From Halichondria panicea (taxonomy: Eukaryota; Porifera; Demospongiae; Suberitida; Halichondriidae): a DNA stretch of 64,000 nucleotides. A program made the position numbers and the translations under genes. Under the pieces are notes generated by a model. That model made no database searches, had not been told where the DNA came from, and saw nothing but the letters and a program-made list of their open reading frames with translations. The number at the start of each line of letters is the position of its first letter. Positions within the stretch are counted from its first letter, which is position 1. The DNA is taken from the NCBI RefSeq assembly GCF_963675165.1, contig NC_087381.1, forward strand, positions 4,145,878 to 4,209,877, in the 5' to 3' direction. Positions 54,945 to 64,000 of the stretch are shown here, piece after piece.

Positions 54945-54966
54945 TATGAAAACCGTATGAAAACCG
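54945..54966. repeat. 11-bp tandem microduplication in the P-element gene
   Basis: TATGAAAACCG doubled (54945-54955, 54956-54966). One unit gives DPPHLMKTARNCLFSTKREL in frame up to the GTAAGT donor. Confidence 0.88.
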
Positions 54967-56274
54967 CTAGAAATTGTCTATTCTCTACAAAAAGAGAACT
55001 GTGGGTAAGTATACTTGCAGATATAGCTATACTGGCGTGTATTCAATGGCATACATGTGTTTATTTTTAGAATGAGGGGAAAGACATCACGAGGCAGCAC
55101 GTTGTGACTCTTTATGAAGAGGACCAGAGGGGTGGTCTGGGTCTAAGAGTCCTACCCAAGCTTAAGTACGAGCACCTTCATATGACCTCTTTTTCCAAAA
55201 TGCGAGTGGATTTAGCTGCACAGGTAAATTTTATGTGTATTTATTAATGTGTTTGTAAGTATGCAATCACTACAGGTGTTGAGTGAGTCCGTTTCAAAGG
55301 CACTTACTTTAAGGGGTGGAGAGGCAGCCGAAGGAACAGCCTGTTTCTTGCTACTCATGGATAAATTCTTTGATTGCACAAATGTGAAGAAGTATTCAGC
55401 TGGTGCCAGGTCACGCAAACCATTTCAGCTACCCTACTTAAGTGCGGAGGATGAGAGGCTAACAGTATTAGGCCTAACAATTACCAATTACGCACGGTTT
55501 ATCAGTAAATTTTATATCATATAGTGGCTGAAGGATGTCTTCTTGGTATATCTGGACAACTGGGAGATTTCTGTCAAAGAGAGAGGGGCTTTCAACAAGA
55601 GGGAGCAGAACAAGATGCAGCTGAGCCAAGAAACATTGCTAGGACTTCGAATGAAAACCATTTTTCTGTTCAGTTTTCTCTCTTATCGAGTTGGTGAGAT
55701 TTGTATTTACAATTCCTGGGGTGAAGTCATTTCTTACTCAAAGGATCTGCCAAGACCCCCTAGAAAATTTTTTTGGATGTCAAAGACAAAGGGGAGGGAC
55801 ACACGACAATCCCACCGTTGCCGAATTTGAAAAAAACATGCAGGCATTAAGAGTGATCAATTCCTCAAGGTCTACCCAAATTCCTCAAGGTCCTGCCAAG
55901 GGTAATTGCAGAGGATTTAGTAATGAAAGTATTTTGACTGATAAAGAGAACACACCATTACCTAACACACCATTATCTAAACGTCGCAAGACTAGAAAAA
56001 ATTAATTTTTGTAATCACATACCCGCATTGCCAATTTCTATATATCCATGCGATGCATGCAGCTGTTTTCCCAACATTAAATTTTCATGTTATAAGGGCC
56101 ATTATACAGGATATAATTATTATACTTACTATAATTATACTAAAATTATACGTTCATGTAGAGTTCAGTTTCTTCCTCAGTGCCTTGCTCTTTTGAAGGC
56201 TTGTTTTCGTTGAAGACTTGTAATTCTCTACCCAAACACTTGCAAAAGAGAAACCTCTTATTGTGATATATAAA

Positions 56275-58131
56275 TCAGCAACTAGTTTTAGTAATTGTTT
56301 TTAGTAATTGTGGGCTCTCTTCTTGTTCCCAATCTCCTCCCACAATCGACCAATAAAACAAAACGTCGTCATTGCCTACAACAAACTTGCATATCTGCTC
56401 CAGATCAAAACATCGTTTTACTGTTAAATGCTTTCGTAACTCCAATTCCATGGCAAGAAATACCTGAAACGTCATTTCATTTACACGGGTCAATCCCCCA
56501 CGATCAATGGCATCAACCCAATCATTTGCTGTGCCACCTTCTTTTTCATCATCAAGGAGGTCCCAGATACAAAGTTGTAGTTCTTCTTTAACCCTTTCCC
56601 CGTTCAAGCCGTCATATGACGGCCACTCTAGTGGTAATTTTCAAAAATTTGCTGTGTACGCTGTGTTGGAGCTATGCACACACTGTAGGTCCCAGCACAT
56701 GCACATTGAGCTGCTCTTTCACATGGTATCTTTAATATGCTGCCTCGAGGTACGCTTGGTACAATAATGTCGAAAGAAAAGTGACCGTTTGATAATGTTT
56801 CAAGATCTTCGTAGTACAACCTTAGTGAGGTTCTAAGGTTCTAGAGCAGCTACACAGTGAGAATATCAATGCTTATGGCCTTATTGAGTGAGAGGATAGT
56901 GACTGGGATCATAGATAGATAAGAAGCTACCTCAAGCTAAAGAATATCGAGCCTGAAGGCCTGAGGAAGAAGCTCCTGCGATTGATAAACTTCTTGGATC
57001 TGGTAAGTCTAGAGTAGCATATGTAGTCTTGTAGGCTTCAGTATAACTGTATTTAGGCTAGTTAGTACAGCAGTGGACATCATGAGCCACCATTGAGCCA
57101 CCATTGAACTTGTAAACCTGTGTGTAGGTGAAGAAAACATTTCCTGGGAAAAGGGCATCTGCTGGTACGACCTCACAGAGAACTTTATGCAGATCTTCAT
57201 TGAACCATGTCACCGTGAGAACATTGAGAACACTTATTTAGTGTATTTAGTGTCTTTAGCCACTTTGTGCCCTCATACAATATTATTTGTGTACATAATT
57301 GTGAATGTTTGTAAACAATTGCTAATTAGTGGGGGTGGTCAGTTGCTAGGTAACGAAGATGGTGTCAAGATACCTCTGGGGTCTGCGCTACCTGTAGGAA
57401 ATAGTTACAAGTCATTTCAATGTATGGTTCATGATATATGAATTTTTAAAGAAAATTGTTATTTATTCTGTATTTTCTTGTTTTAATTAAAACGGGGAAA
57501 GGGTTAAGCAGATTAGCAGATTTCTTTAATTTTTTTAAAAGAGATCTTGGCACATAGCCAGCTGCGTATCTGAGGGCATTCATTTCCATTTCGTTTAGAT
57601 TTGTTACCTCATTGGAGTCCTGCTTATCTATTGGACTTGCCAGCTTCACCAATTCGTCGAGTAAACGGTCTCCAACACACTGGTAAAACAGAGGAGAAGC
57701 ATTTACATCTAGTTCCTTCAAAAATTCTTTCCAATTTGAACAATAGATTTGAGAGCATCTCAACCGGTGGTATCGCTGCCAGAAAGACTCCCTTGAGGCT
57801 GCAGTTGACTTCATATCAATGGGGGAAACAAGAGTGGAGCAAAACTTATCAGCCTGTTGCTCGTGAGACGAGTTCTTCAGCCACTCTGTCATCATTGTCC
57901 CAGCTAAAAGGACAGCCCTTGCATTCTGACTGGAGACTTTGGTGAACATGTCATCATTAACAACTTTTTGAACAGCAGACAGAACATTAACAAGAGAAAC
58001 AGCTGCAAAAAGTACAAGGAAATGGGGTTAAGGCTACTATACTACCATACACTTGAGCTTTATAGTCTAAGCAATTATAATAGCTAGGTGACTTTGTAGA
58101 ATAATAAAAACTTACACGGAGAGACACTCAT
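56275..58131 (-). pseudogene. Hypothetical element-associated protein, split by a piggyBac-type insertion
   Basis: Minus-strand gene convergent with the P-element-like gene. Probable exon 1 is 58116-58131 (MSVSP); exon 2 runs from 58002 with VNVLSAVQKVVNDDMFTKVS, FWQRYHRLRCSQIYCSNWKE and LRYAAGYVPRSLLKKLKKSA. At 57504-57507 (TTAA) the frame enters a 912-bp insertion and resumes at 56591 with KEELQLCIWDLLDDEKEGGT, VDAIDRGGLTRVNEMTFQVF and LAMELELRKHLTVKRCFDLE, stopping at 56275. Without the insertion and one TTAA, the two halves are in the same frame (SANLL followed by KEELQ). I recall this protein type as common and uncharacterised in sponge genomes. Its convergent position beside the transposase suggests an accessory gene of the same transposon, but this is an inference. 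Confidence 0.65.
56588..57507. mobile_element. piggyBac-type non-autonomous element with TTAA sites
   Basis: TTAA at 56588-56591 and 57504-57507 flank a 912-bp element whose tips are CCCTTTCCCCGTT and, inverted, CCCTTTCCCCGTTTT. A second short palindrome, GCCGTCATATGACGGC, follows the left tip. TTAA targets with C-rich tips are the piggyBac signature. It contains no transposase. Part of its interior (about 56690-56910) resembles, inverted, the doubled block at 58283-58735. Confidence 0.88.
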
Positions 58132-58282
58132 ACTCGTATGCAAAGTAGTAGGCAAAGTAGTAGCCATTCTCTTGCAAAGATTTCCAATAAAAAAGCATCA
58201 AGCTGTACTTCCTGTCAATTTCCGGTGCGACACGCATGGGCCGCGCAAAATCCATGTGTTTCCAATCCCTTCCCTTTACTAT

Positions 58283-58807
58283 CTATGATATCAGTCACTG
58301 TCCTCAGTCACTGTCCTCTCACTCTACAAGGCCATAAGCATCGATATTCTCACTTTAGCTTCCCCCTGAGGTTGTACTACAAAGATCTTGTAGCAATTAT
58401 AAAAAGGTCACTTTTCTTTCGACAATTCTGATGGAACCGTACCTCGAAGCAAAATATTAAAAATACCACGTGGAAGAGCAGCTCAATGCGCATGTGCTGG
58501 TACCTGCAGGGTATGATCTCAGTCACTGTCCTCAGTCACTGTCCTCTCACTCTACAAGGCCATAAGCATAGATATTCTCACTTTAGCTTCCCCCTGAGGT
58601 TGTACTAGGAAGATCTTGTAGCAATTATAAAACGGTCACTTTTCTTTCGACAATTCTGATGGAACCGTACCTCGAAGCAAAATATTAAAAATACCACGTG
58701 GAAGAGCAGCTCAATGCGCATGTACTGGTACCTGTAGGGACAGCGTGCACAATAATTATTATTTTTTGAAATTTATCAGTAGCCATGCCGTCGGCTAAAG
58801 CGGTTAA
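58283..58807. repeat. 228-bp tandem duplication related to the piggyBac-type element
   Basis: TCAGTCACTGTCCTCAGTCA, AGGCCATAAGCAT, ATTCTCACTTTAGCTTCCCC, GACAATTCTGATGGAACCGT and AGCAGCTCAATGCGCATG occur at 58291 onward and again from 58519 onward, almost unchanged. The following GCCGTCGGCTAAAGCGG and TTAA (58804-58807) resemble the tip of the element at 56588. This looks like a second, diverged and internally duplicated family member. Its left end is not resolved. Confidence 0.7.
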
Positions 58808-58914
58808 GTACAAAGTACAGTGTCATGTGACCCAAGCTCCGCCCTCACTAGTAATTGCAGACGTTAGCCACCCACGCTCGCGCGCATGAATATCATTATA
58901 ACAAAATTCCATGT

Positions 58915-60359
58915 CATTAGTGTCTGTGTGGAGGGGGTGCGCACGCCGTGTGTGCGGGGAGGGGGTGTGCAGTGTGTGCGTGTGTGGTGTGTGCAAGCCT
59001 GTGGTGTGTGTGTGTGTGTGAGTGTGTGGTGTATGTGTGGATGTGTGGGGGTGTGCACGCACACCACACACACACGGCTTACACACAAACACGGCGTGCA
59101 CGCCGTGTTTGTGTGTGTGTGTATGTGTGGAGAGGGTGTGCACGCCGTGTGTGGTGTGTGTGTGTGTGTTTGGTGTGCATGCCGTGTTTGTGTGTGTGGT
59201 GTGGTTTGTGTGTGTGGTGTGCACACCGTGTTTGTGTGTGTGTGTGTGTGTGGGGGGGAGGTGTGCACGCCGTGTATGTGTGTGGTGTGTGTAGGGAGGG
59301 GGTGTGCATGTTCAAGACGTGTGAGTGTGGTGTGTGGTGTGTTGTGTGTGTGTGTGGTGTGCACGCCGTGTGTTTGTGTGTGTGTGTATGTGTGTGGTGT
59401 GTGTGTGTGGGGGGGTGTGCACGCCGTGTGTGGGGAGGGGGTGTGCAGGCCGTGTGGTGTGTGCGTGTGTGTGGGGTGTGCAAGCCGTGTGTGTGTGTGG
59501 GGGGGTGTGCACGCCGTGTGTGGTGTGTGTGTGTGTTTGGTGTGCATGCCGTGTTTGTGTGTGTGGTGTGGTTTGTGTGTGTGGTGTGCACACCGTGTTT
59601 GTGTGTGTGTGTGTGTGTGTGGGGGGGAGGTGTGCACGCCGTGTATGTGTGTGGTGTGTGTAGGGAGGGGGTGTGCATGTTCAAGACGTGTGAGTGTGGT
59701 GTGTGGTGTGTTGTGTGTGTGTGTGGTGTGCACGCCGTGTGTTTGTGTGTGTGTGTATGTGTGTGGTGTGTGTGTGTGGGGGGGTGTGCACGCCGTGTGT
59801 GTGATGTGTGTGGGGAGGGGGTGTGCAGGCCGTGTGGTGTGTGCGTGTGTGTGGGGTGTGCAAGCCGTGTGTGTGTGTGGGGGGGTGTGCACGCCGTGTG
59901 TGTGATGTGTGTGGGGAGGGGGTGTGCAGGCCGTGTGGTGTGTGCGTGTGTGTGGGGTGTGCAAGCCGTGTGTGTGTGTGGGGGGGTGTGCACGCCGTGT
60001 GTGTGATGTGTGTGGGGAGGGGGTGTGCAGGCCGTGTGGTGTGTGCGTGTGTGTGGGGTGTGCAAGCCGTGTGTGTGTGGTGTGTTGTGTGTGTGTGTAT
60101 GGTGTGCACGTGTTTGTGTGTGTGTGTGTAGGTGTGCATGCGGTTTGTGTGGGGAGGTGGTGTGCAGGCCGTGTGATGTGTGCGTGTGTGTGGGGTGTGC
60201 AAGCCGTGTGTGTGTGGTGTGTTGTGTGTGTGTGTGTGTATGTTGTGCACGTGTTTGTGTGTGTGTGTGTGTAGGTGTGCATGCGGTTTGTGAGGGGAGG
60301 TGGTGTGCAGGCCGTGTGATGTGTGAGTGTGTGGTGTGTGCAAGCCATATGTGTGTGGT

Positions 60360-60390
<31 letters not shown>

Positions 60391-62150
60391 GTGTGTATGT
60401 GTGTATGTGTGTGGGGGGGTGTGCACGCACACCACACATACACGGCTTACACACACAACACACACACACACAAACACGGCGTGCACACCCCCCCCACACA
60501 CACACCACACACACACAAAAACACAAACACAGCGTACACACCCCCTCACACACACACAAACACACACACACACCACACACACACAACACACCACACACAC
60601 ACAGCTTGCACACACCACACATGCACACACAAACACTGCGTGCACACCCCCTCCCCCCCACACACACACACACACACGGCGCACACACACAAACACTGCG
60701 TACACACCCCCCACACACACAAACTCCCAACACACACACACAACACACCACACACACGCACACACTACACAGCCTGCACACCCCCTTCCAACACACCACA
60801 CACACACGGCCCCCACACACACACAGGCGTCCACACCACACACACACAGCGTGCACATTTTCCCCCACACACACACACACACACAGCTTGTGCACACCAC
60901 ACATGCACACACCACACATGCACACACACAAACACTGCGTGCACACCCACACCCACACACACACACCACATGCACACCCACCCCCACACACACACCACAC
61001 ACACGTCTTTGCACACACCACACACGCACACACACAAACACTGCGTGCACACCCCCCCCACACACACACACACGCACACACACACCACACACAGCGTAGA
61101 CACCAAAGGCGTAACCCACACCGTTTGTGTGTGTGTGTGTGTGTATGTATGTAGGGGGTGTGCACGCCGTGTGTGTGTATGTGTGTGTGTGTGGTGTTGC
61201 ACGCCGTGTGTGTGTGTGTGTGCGTGTGTGGTGTGCACGCCGTGTTTGTGTGTGTGTGTGTGTGGGGGTTTGCACGCCGTGTTGTGTGTTGGTGTGTGTG
61301 TGGTGTGTGTGTGGGGGGGTGTGCATGCCGTGTGTGTGTGTGTGGTTTTTGTGTGTGTAGAGTGTGTGTGTGTGTTGGGGGTGTGTGCATGCCATGTGTG
61401 TGTTGTGTGTGTGTGTTTGTGTGGGAAGGGTGTGCACGCTGTGTTTCTGTGGTCTGTGTGTGTGGGGGGGTGTGCACACCGTGTTTATTTGTGTGTGTGT
61501 GTGTGTGGTGTGTGTGTGTGTGTGTTGTGTGGGTGTGTGTGTGTGTGAGGGTGTGCAAGCCGTGTTTGTGTGTGTGTGTGTGTGTGTGTGTGGGGGGTTT
61601 GCACGCCGTGTTGTGTGTTGGGAGGTGGTGTGCAGGCCGTGTGGTGTGTGCAAGCCGTGTGTGTGGTGTGTTGGTGTGTGTGTGTGGGGGGTGTGCATGC
61701 CGTGTGTGTGTGTGGTTTTTGTGTGTGTAGAGTGTGTTTGTTGGGGGTGTGTGCATGCCATGTGTGTGTTGTGTGTGTTTGTGTGGGAGGGGTGTGCACG
61801 CTGTGTTTCTGTGGTGTGTGTGTCTGTGTGTGTGTGGGGGGGGTGCACACCGTGTTTATTTGTGTGTGTGTGTGTGGTGTGTGTGTGTTGTGTGGGTGTG
61901 TGTGTGTTGTGTGTGTTGTGCAAGCCTTGTGTGTGTGGTGTGTGTGCACGCCGTGTGTGGGGGGTGTTCACGCCGTGTTTATTTTGTGTGTGTGTGTGCA
62001 CGCCGTGAGTGTGTGTGGTATGTGTGTGTGTCTAGGGAGGGGGTGTGCACGCCGTGTGGTGTGTGCGTGTGTGTAGTGTGTGCAAGCCGTGTGTGTGGGG
62101 ATGTGGACGTGTGTGGAGGGGGGTGTGCACACCGTGTGTGTTGTTACCAA
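58915..62150. repeat. Giant TG/CA minisatellite with strand switches
   Basis: About 3.2 kb. The plus strand is TG-rich over 58915-60428, CA-rich over about 60429-61110, and TG-rich again to 62150. A short CA patch lies at 59066-59098. Modules: GTGCACGCCGTGT, GTGCAAGCCGTGTG, GTGCAGGCCGTGTGG and TTCAAGACGTGTGAG. Higher-order structure is present: a ~369-bp unit (59311 and 59680) and a 101-bp unit repeated three times (59808, 59909, 60010). Open frames up to about 1,000 codons are repeat translations. Confidence 0.92.
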
Positions 62151-62189
62151 ATGATTGCTAATGCAACACTCAATGCTTGTGTTTAGTCA

Positions 62190-63460
62190 CGCAAGTCTTT
62201 TTCATCTATGCTCCCATGTCCTGCTGGTGTTTAGCGTGTCTTACTGTTTCTGGAGGTAGTAGGGCAATTAATTACACTCCCTACTACCGTTAGTTAATTC
62301 ATGCCCAATTTGTGAAAAGCTACCAAGTACAATGTCTGCTATGAAAGAGCAGTTGGACTGAAGGAGGTGGTCTGGATGATTCGACAAGCAAAGAAAAACC
62401 CGGGCCCTTCGTAAATGGTTCTTGGAAATAGAGTCATGAATAATCTCTTCCAGCAACCACTAGAATCTTTCCCGTCTACTGCCAACCCTACGACCTCAAC
62501 ATCTGATACTGATTTGCCAAGTTTCCAAGACAGCTATTGGATTGATGATAATGGAAGTTTGTCTTGTTAGAGAGTCGTCGTGCCTGCTCCTGGTTGCAAA
62601 GAGTCTGCCACATCTGGTTAAGAAAAAGAAGTAGTCAGTTTTGCTCTGATAGCACTTGCCCCAATTGGTGATATCTTGGCATTTGCAGTTGCTGCAATTC
62701 AGTTGCTGCACAGAGGTCGTTTGTTACGAAAATACCTAACATTACTCGCTTAATAACTTCTCAGGTGCCTGCAACTCGTGGCCGTAAAGGCGGTGTGCCT
62801 CCTAGAAAAGGAATAAAAATGGTACCAGCAATCACCCAAGTCTCTCTCATCTATGCTCCCACGTGCACACTTTCCTGCTTGTAGTAGGGCAATCAATTAC
62901 ACTCCCTTGTTCACCACTACAGTTAGTTAATTCATCATGCCCAATAATTATTTGAGAAAAGCTACCAAGTACAATGTCTGCTATCAAAGAGCAGTGTGTC
63001 ACTGGAAAAGGCCGGCTGAAGGAGGTGCTCTGGATGATTCGACAAGCAAAGAAAAACCCGGGCCGTAAATGGTTCATGGAAATAGAGTCGCTCAAAAACG
63101 AAGGTATCACGACACCAACCACAAGAATCTTTACTGTCTACTGTCAACCCTCCCAACCTGTCCGAGATGAATAAGACCTCAACATCTGATACTGAGTTGC
63201 CAAGTTTCCAAGACAATGCTCAAGCTATGGGATTGATGATGATTGAAGTTGTAAAGCAATATGTCTTGTTAAAGAGTCTTGCCTGCTCCTGGTTGTTGCC
63301 TGCTCCTGGTTGGAATAAGTTCTTCTGCCACATCTTGTTAACAGAAAAAGAAGTAGTCAGTTTTGCTCTTAGCCTCAATTGGTGATCTTTTGGCATAATT
63401 ATGCTCATTCAGTTGCTGCAGCAAAAGCAAAGAAAATACCTAATATTACTCGCTCTCAGG
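62190..63460 (+). repeat. Two diverged copies of a ~0.6-kb block between arrays
   Basis: 62190-62790 and 62840-63460 align in order: CATCTATGCTCCCA, TAGGGCAATTAATTACACTC-like, AGCTACCAAGTACAATGTCT, GATTCGACAAGCAAAGAAAA, CCTCAACATCTGATACTGA and TTGCCAAGTTTCCAAGACA. In the second copy a 66-codon frame (62974-63174) reads MSAIKEQCVTGKGRLKEVLW then MIRQAKKNPGRKWFMEIESL. In the first copy it is disrupted. No recognised domain. The block may be a small coding element duplicated together with its array flank. Confidence 0.65.
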
Positions 63461-63467
63461 TCCCTGC

Positions 63468-63468
63468 A

Positions 63469-63499
<31 letters not shown>

Positions 63500-63714
63500 C
63501 ACACCAAACACACACACATACACACTCACCAAACACACACACACACACACACAACACACAACACACACACACGGCTTGCACACACCACACACACACACAC
63601 TAACACTGCGTGCACATCCCCTCAACACACACACACACACACACACACCACACTACACACACACGGCTTGCACACACCACACACGCACACACACAAACAC
63701 TGCGTGCACACCCC

Positions 63715-63752
<38 letters not shown>

Positions 63753-63759
63753 ACACACA

Positions 63760-63815
<56 letters not shown>

Positions 63816-64000
63816 CGTACACACCAAACACATGGCTTGCACGCACCACACACGCACACCACCTCCCCACACACACCACCTCCCAACACACAACACACAC
63901 GACGTGTACACCGCCTCCACACACACACACACACACACAAACACGGCGTGCACACCACACACACACACACACACACACACGTCTTGCACACCACAAACAC
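63468..64000. repeat. CA minisatellite, runs off the right edge
   Basis: CA-rich plus strand with the same modules as 58915-62150 in complement (ACGGCTTGCACACACCACAC, AACACTGCGTGCACA). The purest (CA)n is at 63718-63812. It is oriented opposite to most of the previous array. Confidence 0.92.

Larger units (their letters stand above)
53444..56005 (+). pseudogene. P-element-like (THAP9-type) transposase
   Basis: Exons by GT-AG: 53444-53546, 53599-54155, 54223-54674, 54799-55004, 55071-55223, 55276 to about 55455, about 55525-55692, and a last exon ending at 56005. Order: SATIDTSSCQPTVRH and a CVRCPKC motif; a coiled coil (KVMTKRNLRLKKKLETQFEE); PLMIRWCLYLQYHSSGAYN; RTLRDYTHF; the RNase H-like core with LLLDEMHVKEDLIFNKHSG, ELIGFSNLGDINNHLE, VTMDGCAVNRGFMKL and FFFSDPPHLMKTARNC; then WLKDVFLVYLDNWE, FLLSYRVGE and the C-terminal DPLENFFGCQRQRGGTHDNP. 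These are hallmark P-element motifs. Frame breaks: a 7-bp duplication (53927-53940), a small deletion near 54240, and an 11-bp duplication (54945-54966). The THAP zinc finger is not seen. Terminal repeats were not found. Confidence 0.85.

Noticed and set aside
58864..62001. A 1,045-codon minus-strand open frame
   Set aside because: Same reason. The composition flips from HTHT to CVCV exactly where the array changes strand, so it follows the repeat, not a protein.
1..64000. tRNA, rRNA or bacterial operon features
   Set aside because: I looked for conserved rRNA blocks, tRNA cloverleaf patterns and Shine-Dalgarno-led gene clusters by eye and saw none. Introns and element types indicate animal nuclear DNA.

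Overview
The window reads as nuclear DNA of an animal, most probably a demosponge. This is inferred from short GT-AG introns, an A+T-rich background, and mobile-element protein families that I associate with sponge and cnidarian genomes. I found no rRNA, tRNA, operon or CRISPR array, and no single-copy housekeeping gene. Nearly everything recognisable is a transposable element, an element remnant or a tandem array. Almost every gene is broken, often by a small frameshift.

Layout. 1-900: minus-strand retrotransposon Gag running off the left edge. 2959-6630: broken minus-strand copy of a multi-exon DDE-like element gene ('family X'), with a satellite-filled intron. 7915-9115: decayed piggyBac transposase. 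10018-23079: a 13 kb nest of two related DNA transposons. 23326-25182: remnant of another transposase-like gene with a TTAGGG-like array inside it. 26288-27190: DUF3987-like remnant. 27880-29300: TG array. 29570-31330: minisatellite, hypothetical exon and dispersed repeat. 31382-32326: element with CAGGGGCG ends. 35027-39348: divergent pair of a coiled-coil gene and a Tnp2/CACTA-like transposase. 39975-41450: satellites. 42236-45913: second broken copy of family X, also with a satellite-filled intron. 46512-49200: inverted-repeat element and satellite. 53444-56005: P-element-like transposase. 56275-58131: convergent hypothetical gene split by a piggyBac-type insertion. 58915-64000: very large TG/CA arrays around a duplicated 0.6 kb block.

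Main observation. The nest at 10018-23079 holds two complete-looking transposons. The outer one (10024-23073, target duplication CGCTAT) and the inner one (15706-22114, target duplication CCTTTC) both begin with TATG, have long inverted ends loaded with subterminal repeats, and make 6-bp target duplications. Each encodes an IS3/retroviral-type DDE integrase plus a HECT-type E3 ubiquitin ligase. The inner one landed inside a coding exon of the outer one's HECT gene. I do not know a described transposon family whose cargo is a HECT ligase. The genes are convergent in the outer element and divergent in the inner one, so the association was not inherited as one rigid cassette.

Second observation. 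At least twelve gene-breaking frameshifts coincide with a perfect or near-perfect 7-17 bp tandem duplication, and removing one unit restores the protein frame each time. This is either a real mutational signature of the genome or an assembly artefact. It has to be settled before any of these genes is called a pseudogene.
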